Source: Rhizobium sp. 16-449-1b
GTDB lineage: Bacteria > Pseudomonadota > Alphaproteobacteria > Rhizobiales > Rhizobiaceae
Direction of reading: 5' to 3'
Length of the DNA: 64,000 bases
Assembly (NCBI RefSeq): GCF_017741935.1
Contig: NZ_JAGHMH010000017.1
Coordinates: 1-64,000, forward strand
The position numbers and the translations under genes are program-made. Below, piece by piece: positions 36,680 through 45,749 of the stretch (position 1 is its first letter; the number at the start of each line of letters is the position of its first letter). The notes below the pieces were generated by a model that saw only the letters and a list, made by a program, of their open reading frames with translations, was not told where the DNA came from and made no database searches.

Positions 36680-38113
36680 TCAAAATTCGCGTTGCGTGTC
36701 GGCAAATGGCGGGAACTTGTCAAGGAGCGCGGCAATAATCTTGCCGAAACCGATGCCCAATGACGATTTTACCATCAGCACGTCGCCTACCGCGACAGAG
36801 TTCAGTACGTGGTCGATGAGTTCGTCGGTCTGCGCGCGATGCACGACCGAAACGCTCTCGGGAAGTGATTCCTTCAGCGCCAGCATCTCGTGGCCGGCGA
36901 GCCAGACATGTTCGATGCCGGCTGCAAGCAATGGCCCGGCGAGATCGGTGTGGACCTTCTGCGAATAGTCGCCCATCTCGAGCATGTCGCCGAGCACGGC
37001 GATCCGCCGTCCCGATCCCGTCGGCATGGAGCTGGCGAGCAGCGCGATTGCCGCGCGCATCGATGTCGGATTGGCGTTGTAGCTTTCGTCGATGACGGTG
37101 AAGCTGCCATGGCCGATCGAGAGCTTGTGGCGTCGCCCCCTGCCCTTTTCGGCCTGCAGCGTTGCCAGTGCCGCGATCGCCGACTGCAGGTCGGCGCCGA
37201 CGATCCTGGCGACGCCGAGGGCTGCCAGCGCGTTCTCGGCGATGTGTCTGCCGGGCGCGCCGATCGCGACTTCATGAGTCTCGCCGTCGATGGTGATCCA
37301 CAAGGTCGAGCTCTGGTCGCCGCCGTTGAACTCCGCCATGCGGAAATCGGCCTTGGCGTGCTGCCCGAAGGAATGAATGTGCTGGATGCCGCAGGCCTGC
37401 GCCGTGCGGTCGAGGAAATTGAACTGGTCGTTGTCGCGGTTGAGCACGGCATGGCCGCCGGGCACGACGCCCTCGAAAATCTCGGCCTTGGCGGTCGCGA
37501 TTTCCTTGATGCTCTTGAAATTGCCGAGATGCGCCGGCGCGATCGTGGTGATGACGGCGACATGCGGCTCGATCATCTTCACCAGCGGACGAATTTCGTC
37601 CGGGTGGTTCATGCCGACTTCGAAGACGCCGAAATAGGTGTCGAGCGGCATGCGCGCGAGCGTCAGCGGCACGCCCCAGTGATTGTTGAAGGACGCGACC
37701 GACGCATGCACCTTGCCCGATGGCGCCAGAACCCGGCGCAGCATCTCCTTGGTGGTCGTCTTGCCGACGGAGCCGGTGACGGCGATGATCTGGGCGCGAG
37801 ACCGAGCCCGCGCCGCAAGCCCGAGCTTGCCGAGCGCCACCAGCACGTCCTCGACGACGATCATCGGCACGGTCAAGCGACCCAGCGCCGGCAGGCGCGC
37901 CTCGCTGACGACGAGCAGCGCAGCGCCATTGGCCATCGCCATCGATGCGTAGTCGTGACCGTCGACCCGATCGCCCTTGATCGCGAAAAAGGCCTCACCC
38001 GGCTGGATCGAGCGGCTGTCGATCGCGATCCCGGTAATCCCCTCCGGCAAGGTGCCGAACGGGCGCCCGGCCATCGCCGTGATCATGTCCTGCGTTGTCC
38101 AAAGCCAATTCAC
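36680..38113 (-). CDS. murF: UDP-MurNAc-tripeptide-D-Ala-D-Ala ligase
   Basis: A 477-residue ligase that adds D-Ala-D-Ala. P-loop TGSVGKTTTKEML near 115; substrate motif N-N-H-W-G-V-P near 145, H-P-D-E-I near 175 and D-E-S-Y-N-A-N-P near 335. The start is GTG at 38113, which overlaps the murE TGA by 4 bp (GTGA). Confidence 0.96.
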   Translation of the reverse strand: MNWLWTTQDMITAMAGRPFGTLPEGITGIAIDSRSIQPGEAFFAIKGDRVDGHDYASMAMANGAALLVVSEARLPALGRLTVPMIVVEDVLVALGKLGLAARARSRAQIIAVTGSVGKTTTKEMLRRVLAPSGKVHASVASFNNHWGVPLTLARMPLDTYFGVFEVGMNHPDEIRPLVKMIEPHVAVITTIAPAHLGNFKSIKEIATAKAEIFEGVVPGGHAVLNRDNDQFNFLDRTAQACGIQHIHSFGQHAKADFRMAEFNGGDQSSTLWITIDGETHEVAIGAPGRHIAENALAALGVARIVGADLQSAIAALATLQAEKGRGRRHKLSIGHGSFTVIDESYNANPTSMRAAIALLASSMPTGSGRRIAVLGDMLEMGDYSQKVHTDLAGPLLAAGIEHVWLAGHEMLALKESLPESVSVVHRAQTDELIDHVLNSVAVGDVLMVKSSLGIGFGKIIAALLDKFPPFADTQREF

Positions 38114-39570
38114 GATTTCAGCTCCTCCAAAGCCTTGCGCAATTCGGCGTGATCCGAAAACGGCAGCGTGACACCACCGATCGTCTGCCCCTCTTCATGC
38201 CCCTTGCCGGCCACGATCAGCGTGTCGCCAGAATTGAGCATGGCGACCGCCTCGCGGATCGCCTGGGCGCGGTCGGGGATCTCGGTGGCGCAAGGGGCTG
38301 CTGCCATGATCTCGGCGCGGATCGAAGCGGGCTCTTCCGAGCGCGGATTGTCGTCGGTGACGACAACCACATCGGCGAGCCGGCAGGCGATCTCGCCCAT
38401 GATCGGCCGCTTGCCACGGTCGCGGTCTCCACCGCAGCCGAAGACCACGATGACGCGGCCCGTCGTGAACGGACGCACGGATTCAAGCACATTCGACAGC
38501 GCGTCCGGCTTATGAGCGTAATCGACATACGCGAGCGCGCCGTCCTTTGTGTGGCCGACGAGCTCGAGACGACCAGAAGCGCCCTGCAATTTCTCAAGTG
38601 CGGCCATGGCGACCTTGGCGGGAACGCCCGTGGACATGGCAAGGCCGGCGGCGACAAGCGCATTGGCCACCTGGAAATCACCGGCAAGCGGAATGTCGAC
38701 CTCGAAGATCTGTCCCTCGGCGTGGATTTCCGCGACCTGCTTGTGGCGGAAATGCTCGACGCGCTTCAGCGTCAGATATTCGCCCTTGCGGCCGACCGTG
38801 CGCACCACATGCCCGGCATCGATCGCCGCCTTGATCGCCTGCTCCGACCATGCGTCGTCGGCAAAGATCACGGCGGGGTTGCCCTTCGGCAGCAGCGTAT
38901 CGAAGAGCCGCATCTTGGCGGCCATGTAGTCCTCGATCGTCGGATGGTAATCCATGTGATCGCGACCGAGATTGGTAAAGGCTGCCGCGGCAAGCTTCAC
39001 GCCATCGAGGCGCGACTGGTCGAGACCGTGGCTGGACGCTTCCATCGAGGCATGCGTCACGCCTTCATCGGTCAATTCGGCCAGTAGCGCGTGCAACGAG
39101 ACTGGGTCGGGCGTTGTCAGCGAGCCGTAATCGTTGCGGGTCGGCGAAACGACGCCCGTCGTGCCGATCATCGCGGCCGGGTGGCCGGCATAGGCCCAGA
39201 TCTGGCGCGTAAAGGAGGCGACCGACGTCTTGCCGGCGGTTCCGGTTACCGCGACCATGGTCTCCGGCTGCTTGCCATAGAAATTGGCGGCGGCGAGCGA
39301 CAGGAAGCGGCGCGGTTCTTTGACGACGAGAACGGGAATGGAGGCTTCGGTCGGATGCGAGGCGATCGCGACCGCGGCACCGCGCGCGGCAGCATCGGCG
39401 ATGAAGCCCGCGCCGTCAGCCTTGGTGCCGGCGACGGCGACGAAGGCCATACCGGGCGCGATCTTGCGGCTGTCGGCGGAAAGGCCGGAAATCTCCAGCG
39501 CGCCCACCGGGCCGTTCAGGTCTTCCTTCAATTCCGGAAACGCATTTCCGGCGATGTCCCTCAGTTTCAT
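38110..39570 (-). CDS. murE: UDP-MurNAc-tripeptide (meso-DAP) ligase
   Basis: A 486-residue ligase that adds meso-diaminopimelate. The P-loop is TGTAGKTSVA near 110. The DNPRSE motif near 410 marks DAP rather than Lys specificity. The ATG at 39570 (MKLRDIAG) gives the usual length. A start 19 codons upstream with a GGATGA site lies 10 bp after ftsI and cannot be excluded. It overlaps murF by 4 bp. Confidence 0.95.
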   Translation of the reverse strand: MKLRDIAGNAFPELKEDLNGPVGALEISGLSADSRKIAPGMAFVAVAGTKADGAGFIADAAARGAAVAIASHPTEASIPVLVVKEPRRFLSLAAANFYGKQPETMVAVTGTAGKTSVASFTRQIWAYAGHPAAMIGTTGVVSPTRNDYGSLTTPDPVSLHALLAELTDEGVTHASMEASSHGLDQSRLDGVKLAAAAFTNLGRDHMDYHPTIEDYMAAKMRLFDTLLPKGNPAVIFADDAWSEQAIKAAIDAGHVVRTVGRKGEYLTLKRVEHFRHKQVAEIHAEGQIFEVDIPLAGDFQVANALVAAGLAMSTGVPAKVAMAALEKLQGASGRLELVGHTKDGALAYVDYAHKPDALSNVLESVRPFTTGRVIVVFGCGGDRDRGKRPIMGEIACRLADVVVVTDDNPRSEEPASIRAEIMAAAPCATEIPDRAQAIREAVAMLNSGDTLIVAGKGHEEGQTIGGVTLPFSDHAELRKALEELKS

Positions 39571-39637
39571 CGAACGCACACTTTTCTCTCGAGCCGTCGA
39601 GCCCCCATGGCGAATCGGCTGCGACATTCATCCAGAC

Positions 39638-41389
39638 TCAATAAGACACCAACATGGCCGATCCGTCGTCACCGAACTTCGGTTCCACACCGAGGATTGG
39701 CGCCGCGCGGGAGATGATGTTCTTGACCATGGGTGCGGCGGTATAAGCCGCGATGTTCTGGCCCTTTTCGCCATTGTGCGGCTCGTCGCAGAAGGTCAGC
39801 ACGACATACTGCGGATTCTCGATCGGAAATGCCGCCAGGAAGGCGTTGAAATTGAGGTTGGTGGCGTAGCGGCCGTTGACGACCTTGTCGGCCGTACCGG
39901 TCTTGCCGCCGACGTTGAAGCCGGGAACATCGGCGTTACGGCCGGAGCCCTTCACGCCGTTGACCTTGAAGAGATAGCGCACGTCGTCGCTGGTGCTCTT
40001 CTTGACGACCACTTCGGCCACTTCATCGGCTTGGTCGCGATTGCGTGGCAGGAAGGTCGGCTCGATCAGCTTGCCGCCATTGACGAGTGCGGCACCGGCC
40101 ACAGCCGTCTGCAGCGGCGTCGTCGAAACACCGTGACCGAAGGAGATGGTCACCGAGTTGATCTTCTTCCAGACCTTCGGCTGGCTCGGCATCTTCACCT
40201 CGGGCAGCTCGGTCTTCATCTTGGTGAGCAGGCCAAGCTTCGTCAGATAGTCCTTCTGCGCATCGATACCGACGATGTCGATGATGCGGGCCGTACCGAC
40301 GTTGGAGGAATACTGGAAGACTTCAGGCAGCGTCAGCCAGCGGCGCTGGCCGTGGAAGTCGTGGATGGTGAAGCCGCCGATATGCAAGGGCTGCGTCGCA
40401 TCGAAGCTGGAGTTGAGGTTGACCTTGCCGGTATCGAGCGCCATGGCGAGCGAGAAGGTCTTGAAGGTCGAGCCCATTTCGAACGTGCCGTTCGACATGC
40501 GGTTCAGCCAGCCTTCCTTGGCGCCTTCCAGCGGATTGTTCGGATCGAAATCCGGCGCCGATGCCATGGCGAGCACTTCGCCCGTGTGGATGTCGAGGAC
40601 GACGGCGCCAGCACCCTTGGCCTCGTAATTCTTCACCGCGTTGACGACGATATCGCGCACGATGTTCTGGACGCGGATATCGATCGAAAGCTTGACCGGC
40701 TCCAGCGGCTGATCGCTGGTCATGCCGACCATTGCGAGATCGGCCAGCCCCTGGTCGTCGATGTATTTCTCCATGCCGGCAACGCCGCGGTTGTCGATGT
40801 TGACGTAGCCGAGGATATGCGCGGCGGTCGCACCACCGGGATAGAAGCGACGCTTTTCCGGACGGAAGCCGATACCGGGAATGCCGAGCGCCAGGATCTG
40901 GCTCTGCTGCTTCGGCGACAGCTGGCGGCGCAGCCAGGCGAAGTGCGAATTGCGATTGGCGAGCTTCTTGTAAGTGCCCTTCATGTCGAGATCGGGCAGC
41001 ACGGTCGTCAGCTTCTCGACGGCCTCGTCGGCATCGACGATCTTGTTCGGCTCGGCAAACAGCGAAACGGTGCGGATATCGGTCGCCAGCACTTCGCCAT
41101 TGCGGTCGAGAATATCGGGGCGCGACGCCAGCAGGCGATCGGGCGGCAGGATGCTGGACACGACGTCGGGGTCACGCACGGCGTATTCGACGAGGCGGCC
41201 GCCGATGACGCAGTAGACGCAGACGAAGGCGAAGGCCAGAAGGCCGACGCGGCTCTTGGCCTGGCCGCTGCGCTTCTTGCGCGAACCCTGGATCGACACG
41301 CTGCCTGATGGACCGCCGAACCGGCTGTAGACGCCGGAAGAGAAATGGGCCTGGCTCTTGGCAACCATGATGCGTGAAAGAAAGGACAT
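39638..41389 (-). CDS. ftsI: Septal transpeptidase FtsI (PBP3)
   Basis: A 583-residue class B penicillin-binding protein. A basic N-terminus and one membrane helix (about 47-66) precede a dimerisation domain and the transpeptidase domain. The three active-site motifs are present: S-T-F-K (near 307), S-S-N (near 363) and K-T-G-T (near 497). The start has GGAG 7 bases upstream and is 2 bp after the ftsL stop. Confidence 0.96.
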   Translation of the reverse strand: MSFLSRIMVAKSQAHFSSGVYSRFGGPSGSVSIQGSRKKRSGQAKSRVGLLAFAFVCVYCVIGGRLVEYAVRDPDVVSSILPPDRLLASRPDILDRNGEVLATDIRTVSLFAEPNKIVDADEAVEKLTTVLPDLDMKGTYKKLANRNSHFAWLRRQLSPKQQSQILALGIPGIGFRPEKRRFYPGGATAAHILGYVNIDNRGVAGMEKYIDDQGLADLAMVGMTSDQPLEPVKLSIDIRVQNIVRDIVVNAVKNYEAKGAGAVVLDIHTGEVLAMASAPDFDPNNPLEGAKEGWLNRMSNGTFEMGSTFKTFSLAMALDTGKVNLNSSFDATQPLHIGGFTIHDFHGQRRWLTLPEVFQYSSNVGTARIIDIVGIDAQKDYLTKLGLLTKMKTELPEVKMPSQPKVWKKINSVTISFGHGVSTTPLQTAVAGAALVNGGKLIEPTFLPRNRDQADEVAEVVVKKSTSDDVRYLFKVNGVKGSGRNADVPGFNVGGKTGTADKVVNGRYATNLNFNAFLAAFPIENPQYVVLTFCDEPHNGEKGQNIAAYTAAPMVKNIISRAAPILGVEPKFGDDGSAMLVSY

Positions 41390-41391
41390 CT

Positions 41392-41790
41392 CTACTCCAC
41401 AGATCCGGTTGTCATTTCGTCTTCTTCCTCGACGGGCTTCGCCACGACCTTCGGCTTCGGCTTGCCGGTCTTGGCGTCGGCGATCTCCGGCACGGGCACC
41501 TGCGCCTTCAGCATCGGCAACTCCTTGGCATGCACCAGCGAAGTCGAGACCGTCGGCTGCAGCTGCAGCTCGCTATTGTAGTTGTTGACCAGCCGCTCCA
41601 GCCGGTTCGGCTGCGATTGCAGCGCCCAGTCGGCCTTCAGGAGATCGATCGTGTCCTTCTCGAGCTTGATCTCCGCTTCGAGGCGGTGAACCTCCTCGAG
41701 CTTGAGTTCGGCCCGATGCTTGATCGTATAGGTCACGGCGGCGGCGGCCGTCATGACGCCAACAAGAACGAGGTCGAAGGTTCTCAGCAT
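41392..41790 (-). CDS. ftsL: Cell division protein FtsL
   Basis: A 132-residue bitopic protein. The membrane helix is at the very N-terminus (about 4-22), followed by a coiled coil of about 50 residues rich in Leu, Glu and Lys, then a Pro/Lys/Glu-rich tail. The position between rsmH and ftsI identifies it, since FtsL sequence is poorly conserved. The start is 1 bp from the rsmH stop. Confidence 0.88.
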   Translation of the reverse strand: MLRTFDLVLVGVMTAAAAVTYTIKHRAELKLEEVHRLEAEIKLEKDTIDLLKADWALQSQPNRLERLVNNYNSELQLQPTVSTSLVHAKELPMLKAQVPVPEIADAKTGKPKPKVVAKPVEEEDEMTTGSVE

Positions 41791-41791
41791 A

Positions 41792-42817
41792 TCAGGCTCC
41801 GAGCTTTCCGAGGCTTGCGAGGTTGGGCAGTCCGAAGATCGACATGTCTGCGGCTTCAGCCGGCGCGGTGGTTCTAAGACCCGCACGCAACTTGGCGGAA
41901 CGCGCGCGCGGATTGATCTCGGCTTCCGCGTCGCTTGCCGACACCATCGGCTTGCCGATCCGGTCGAAGGTCGCGGCACGCTCGTGCGCGATCGGCATAT
42001 GGCGCGAGCCTGATGCCTTGCCGGCGCGATCGGAGAAGAAGGTCTTGACGATGCGATCTTCCAGCGAATGGAAGGTGACGACCACGAGACGGCCGCCCGG
42101 CTTCAACGCCTGCTCGGCCGCAAACAGCGCCTGCGCGAGTTCGCCGAGCTCGTCGTTGACGAAGATGCGCAGCGCCTGAAACACGCGCGTCGCCGGATGG
42201 ATCTTGTCCTTCATCTTGCGCGGCGTGACGATCTCGATCAGGCCCGCCAGATCGCGCGTCGTCTCGAAAGGCTTCTCGGCGCGGCGCTTCTCGATCGCAT
42301 GCGCGATGCGCGGCGACTGGCTCTCTTCGCCGAGGAAATGGAAGATGCGGATAAGCTCGGCCACCTTGGCGCGATTGACGACATCAGCGGCGGAAACGCC
42401 GGATGCCGACATGCGCATGTCGAGCGGTCCGTTCTTCTGGAACGAGAAGCCGCGATCCGCCTCGTCGATCTGCATCGACGACACGCCGATATCGAGCACG
42501 ACGCCATCAAGGCCACCGGCCGGCGCGTGATCGGCCAGCCGCGAGAATTGCGAGTGAATGAGCTTCAGGCGGCCGCCATGCGCCTCGACCAGCGCCTGCC
42601 CGCCCGCGATCGCCGTCGGATCGCGATCGAGCGCGATGACATCGGCACCACCAGACAGAATGGCCGACGTATAGCCGCCCGCGCCAAACGTGCCGTCGAG
42701 AATGACCTTGCCGGCAGCAGGCTCCAGCGCCGTCAGCACCTCGTGGAGAAGAACCGGAATGTGGCGAACCGGTCCGCCACCGGCATCAGTTGAACCTTCG
42801 CCAGGATTCGCCGCCAT
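41792..42817 (-). CDS. rsmH: 16S rRNA (cytosine1402-N4)-methyltransferase
   Basis: A 341-residue SAM-dependent methyltransferase (also called MraW). It has H-I-P-V-L-L-H-E-V near residue 18, motif I D-G-T-F-G-A-G-G-Y-T near 40, the D-R-D-P motif near 65, and the C-terminal V-V-V-T-F-H-S-L-E-D-R-I-V. The ATG at 42817 has GAGGGA upstream and lies 14 bp after mraZ. The same frame is open further upstream through mraZ, but that part is a shadow. Confidence 0.96.
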   Translation of the reverse strand: MAANPGEGSTDAGGGPVRHIPVLLHEVLTALEPAAGKVILDGTFGAGGYTSAILSGGADVIALDRDPTAIAGGQALVEAHGGRLKLIHSQFSRLADHAPAGGLDGVVLDIGVSSMQIDEADRGFSFQKNGPLDMRMSASGVSAADVVNRAKVAELIRIFHFLGEESQSPRIAHAIEKRRAEKPFETTRDLAGLIEIVTPRKMKDKIHPATRVFQALRIFVNDELGELAQALFAAEQALKPGGRLVVVTFHSLEDRIVKTFFSDRAGKASGSRHMPIAHERAATFDRIGKPMVSASDAEAEINPRARSAKLRAGLRTTAPAEAADMSIFGLPNLASLGKLGA

Positions 42818-42831
42818 TCCGTTCCCTCGTG

Positions 42832-43272
42832 TTACGAGGAACGCTTGCCCGCCAGCCTGCGCTCCTCTCGTGCTCGTTGCTGCACAGCCTGAAATTCCTT
42901 CGGCTGCCACAGCTGAAAATGATCCGCCCGACCGACGAAGGTCACTTCGTCCGAGATACCGGTGAAGTCGCGAATGAAATCCGTGACCATCAACCGCCCC
43001 TCGGCGTCGAGCTTCATGAAGACCCCGCCCCCGTGAATGAGAAGCGACATCTCGTTCGCTTCCGGCGAAAACGGATCTTCCGCAGCGATCTGCCGCTCGA
43101 ACCTTTCGAGCAGGTCCGAACCGCCGACGCTGATCGCCGGAAACACAAAATCCTGGAAGCAGTACAAATCCTGGATGTTGCTCTGCGCCATCACCGATCG
43201 AAACGCCGCGGGCACGGAGACCCTGCCCTTGGAATCGATCCTGTTGGTCGCATGTGAAAGGAAGCGGCCCAT
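42832..43272 (-). CDS. mraZ: Transcriptional regulator MraZ
   Basis: A 146-residue DNA-binding protein with two AbrB-like MraZ domains, the first opening with D-S-K-G-R-V-S-V-P and the second with D-A-E-G-R-L. MraZ binds repeats upstream of its own operon and in known cases represses dcw transcription. The start at 43272 (MGRFLSHATNRID) matches relatives; an ATG four codons upstream is possible. It is the first gene of the dcw cluster, and its operator lies at 43449-43483. Confidence 0.94.
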   Translation of the reverse strand: MGRFLSHATNRIDSKGRVSVPAAFRSVMAQSNIQDLYCFQDFVFPAISVGGSDLLERFERQIAAEDPFSPEANEMSLLIHGGGVFMKLDAEGRLMVTDFIRDFTGISDEVTFVGRADHFQLWQPKEFQAVQQRAREERRLAGKRSS

Positions 43273-43855
43273 GACACGAAACATCCGTTCCCGAAAGAGC
43301 CCGGACAGCGATTAGGCGCCCCGAACCCCATTTCTCAGACACAGCTTCGCCAGCCGGATGGACGACATTCCATCCAGCGCCTCCGGTGAGGAGTACGCCT
43401 TTACTTTGCGATTGGTGGGCATTTGATTGCCCTTGCGCAGTGCAGGAATGGGATAACATGGGACCATATGGGCGTCAATGGGAAACGCCCGTCTCACGAT
43501 GAGCGCAGTATCGAAAATTTATAAGCTGTTAAGTTTAACAAAGGGTTATGAACGCCCGAATTCTCAGGCTCCGAAGCGCCCTAGAGCGACACCGCAGCGT
43601 GTGGCGAAAAACATCCCCGGTTGCGGAAAATGAATTCGAACACGCCGCGCAGGTGAAAATCACAAAACTCAACTTTAAATGCGCATCTCGCCATGGACAC
43701 CTCGAGCCACCTCCCCGTTCACTCGCATGTGTTCATCCGGCATCTTATGCCTACTATGTCGTTAACGGAAAATAATGTATTTTAGATATCATGCATACAC
43801 AAAGACAAAAACATATCCATTTGCAGAACAAACTAAGAAAGCACGGAGAAAATCC
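43273..43855. other. dcw promoter region and AT-rich pocket
   Basis: About 580 bases with no supported gene. It contains the MraZ operator (43449-43483), a CtrA-like site (TTAA-N7-TTAT at 43535-43549), and then an A/T-richer stretch from about 43640 to 43855 that leads to the zinc-ribbon ORF. Minus-strand transcription of dcw must start here. Confidence 0.55.
43449..43483 (-). promoter_or_regulatory. MraZ operator: four TGGG repeats at 10-bp spacing
   Basis: TGGGA, TGGGA, TGGGC and TGGGA begin at 43449, 43459, 43469 and 43479 on the plus strand, each followed by 5 variable bases. MraZ binds direct repeats of TGGGN spaced by 5 nt. The sites are about 180 bases upstream of mraZ. On the coding strand for mraZ they read as CCCA. 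Confidence 0.75.
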
Positions 43856-44050
43856 ATGGCGAGTTTTAGCTTCAAGGGAATGTTGGCTGGAATGAAGTCG
43901 CCGAATACTCAGCCTCCACTGAAGAAAGTCGGCATGACTTCTGAAATTCAGTGTGTAAACTGTGGAAAACTACTCAAGCGATGGTCGGCACTTTCGCTGA
44001 GCAGCACCGTTTGCGAGGAGTGCCTTCGCCAGCCGCCAACGTCTCACTGA
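43856..44050 (+). CDS. 64-residue putative zinc-ribbon protein
   Basis: A small basic protein with two CxxC pairs, CVNC and CEEC, about 20 residues apart, as in a single zinc ribbon. The rest begins MASFSFKGM and ends QPPTSH. ATG 43856 has GGAG 7 bases upstream. Codon use is less G/C-biased than its neighbours (ACT, CCA, GGA, TGT), and the upstream region is A/T-rich, which may mean recent acquisition. A longer frame starts at 43775 without a site. It ends about 45 bp before the rnpB 3' end, convergent to it. No family is recognised; it could be a nucleic-acid-binding protein. Confidence 0.5.
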   Translation: MASFSFKGMLAGMKSPNTQPPLKKVGMTSEIQCVNCGKLLKRWSALSLSSTVCEECLRQPPTSH

Positions 44051-44094
44051 GCCCTAAAGGGCCAGTGAAATCGTATGGACGTCGATGAAAAGAC

Positions 44095-44497
44095 AATCGC
44101 CAGTTGGCCTGTAAGCCGGGTTCTGTATGGCTCCGGCCGAAACCGGAACGTGGCAGCCATTCCTCTGGGACAACGTTTGCACGTTGCCTCTCGCAACCCA
44201 CCCGGATGACTGGCCTGGAAACCAGCCGGACGGCTTGCGCCGTCCGCGTCATCCCTATTCGGTCTTGCTCCCGGTGGGGTTTACCTTGCCATCGCCGTTG
44301 CCGGAGACGCGGTGGGCTCTTACCCCACCCTTTCACCCTTACCTGCCGAAGCAGGCGGTTTGCTTTCTGTGGCACTTTCCCTGAGGTCGCCCTCGCCGGA
44401 CGTTATCCGGCACCGTGTTTCCGTGGAGCCCGGACTTTCCTCACCCTACCGTCTTTCGACATTGGTAAAGCGCGGCTGCCCGGCCAACTGGCCCGGC
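44095..44497 (-). ncRNA. rnpB: RNase P RNA, bacterial type A
   Basis: The catalytic RNA of RNase P, which matures tRNA 5' ends. Helix P1 is visible: CCAGTTGGCC at the 5' end (44482-44491 reversed) and GGCCAACTGG at the 3' end (44100-44109). The minus strand contains the conserved GAGGAAAGTCCGGGCTCC near the 5' end and AGAACCCGGCTTACAGG at the 3' end, the universal P4 partners. Length about 400 nt fits Alphaproteobacteria. The ends are estimated from P1, so allow a few bases either way. Confidence 0.95.
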
Positions 44498-44540
44498 TCC
44501 CTTAACCGAGACTGGAAGCGAATGCCAACAAAATATCGCG

Positions 44541-45737
44541 TCAGGCTTCGCGGAAATACGGTTTGAAATCCGTCGCGTAGCCCTGTCCGTTGATTCGACC
44601 TTCGAGCAACAGCAGCGCGCCGAGCCGACCGATCTCGTCCGAGCTCTTGGCCGCCGTGCCGCAACCGCCCGTCAAAACGCCGACGCGCGAGGACGCGGTA
44701 TAGCCGATCATCGGATGCCCGCTCGGCGTGAACGAGACGACGCAGGAGCCGCTTGATGTCGAGACCGGCCGCAGCTCCGGCACGGCCTGTTCTATCAGTC
44801 GCGTCAAATGCGACTGCACGCTCTCGCGCCCATCGGTCTTGAACCAGTCCCGCAGCTCCGGCTCGCGCTCCAGCCTGACATCATCGGGATCGCCGCCGAT
44901 CTTCATGTAGACCTTGCCGTCGGGATAGCGGATCGGCGGCAGCATGTAGAAATCGTCGAGACCATCGACGCCGTGCGAGATCAGCGACGGCATGCCGGCA
45001 AACCGTGCGGCGGCAGCCTCGTCGACCTCGTAGAATGCGATGGTGCGCGCATAAACCTTCAGATCAACAGGCTGCGGCAAGAGATTCTCCGCAATGGAAA
45101 AACCGCCGGCGGCGAGCAACACCTTCTCGGCCCGATATGTCTTCCCGTCGGCCGTCTCGACGGCAACGAGACCGCCCTCATCGTGGATCGACACCGCGAC
45201 CTCGCGGATGATGGAAGCCCCGGCCTTCTCGGCGGCGATCGACTGCGCCCTGACGAGATTGCGCGGGCTGATGTAGCCGGCGCCCCTCGGCTCATGCACA
45301 CCCTCGGTGCCGTCGGCAAAGGCGAAAAACGGAAACCGCTCCTTCAGGCCGGCATCGTCAAGCAGCGACGTCTCGGCGCCGAGCGATCGGGCCGCCGTTG
45401 ATGTCCGCTCGACATAGGTGTCTGCCCCACCGCGCTTGGGACCAACAACGAGGCAGCCGGCGGGCGTGTAGAAGGAAACGCCGCTCTCCCGCTCGATCTC
45501 GGCGTAGCGGCTGATCGCGCGATTGGCGAGCAAGGCCCAGTCGCGGTCTGGATCGATGGTGCGGGTAATGCGGCCCTCGTCGTAATGGCTGGCGAAGACG
45601 CCGTCATGCCGCTTGCGATCCTGAGGTTCGTCCGGGCCGATGACGGCAACACCATCGGTCGATTTCGCCAGATGGCGTGCGGCGGCGGCACCCATCATGC
45701 CACGGCCGACGATGACATATTTGAAATCCACACTCAT
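44541..45737 (-). CDS. FAD-dependent oxidoreductase, sarcosine/methyltryptophan-oxidase type (copy A)
   Basis: A 398-residue flavoprotein of the DAO superfamily. It has the FAD motif VIVGRGMMGAAAARHL at residue 8, the A-S-H-Y-D-E-G-R-I-T-R segment (compare S-S-H-G-x-T-R in monomeric sarcosine oxidase) near 50, and a late T-G-G-C-G. Cys332, in G-S-C-V-V-S-F-T-P, sits where these oxidases hold covalent FAD (C-x-x-T-x-T-P). The substrate, probably a secondary amine, is unknown. It lies 12 bp after its paralogue on the same strand. Confidence 0.82.
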   Translation of the reverse strand: MSVDFKYVIVGRGMMGAAAARHLAKSTDGVAVIGPDEPQDRKRHDGVFASHYDEGRITRTIDPDRDWALLANRAISRYAEIERESGVSFYTPAGCLVVGPKRGGADTYVERTSTAARSLGAETSLLDDAGLKERFPFFAFADGTEGVHEPRGAGYISPRNLVRAQSIAAEKAGASIIREVAVSIHDEGGLVAVETADGKTYRAEKVLLAAGGFSIAENLLPQPVDLKVYARTIAFYEVDEAAAARFAGMPSLISHGVDGLDDFYMLPPIRYPDGKVYMKIGGDPDDVRLEREPELRDWFKTDGRESVQSHLTRLIEQAVPELRPVSTSSGSCVVSFTPSGHPMIGYTASSRVGVLTGGCGTAAKSSDEIGRLGALLLLEGRINGQGYATDFKPYFREA

Positions 45738-45749
45738 GACCGTCCCGAT

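Noticed and set aside
42818..43459. 214-codon N-terminal extension of rsmH through mraZ
   Set aside because: It is out of frame with real mraZ codons and unlike any methyltransferase; rsmH has its own site at 42817.
43312..43497. 61-codon minus-strand ORF within the MraZ operator region
   Set aside because: It runs across the regulatory repeats, has no ribosome-binding site and no recognisable family.
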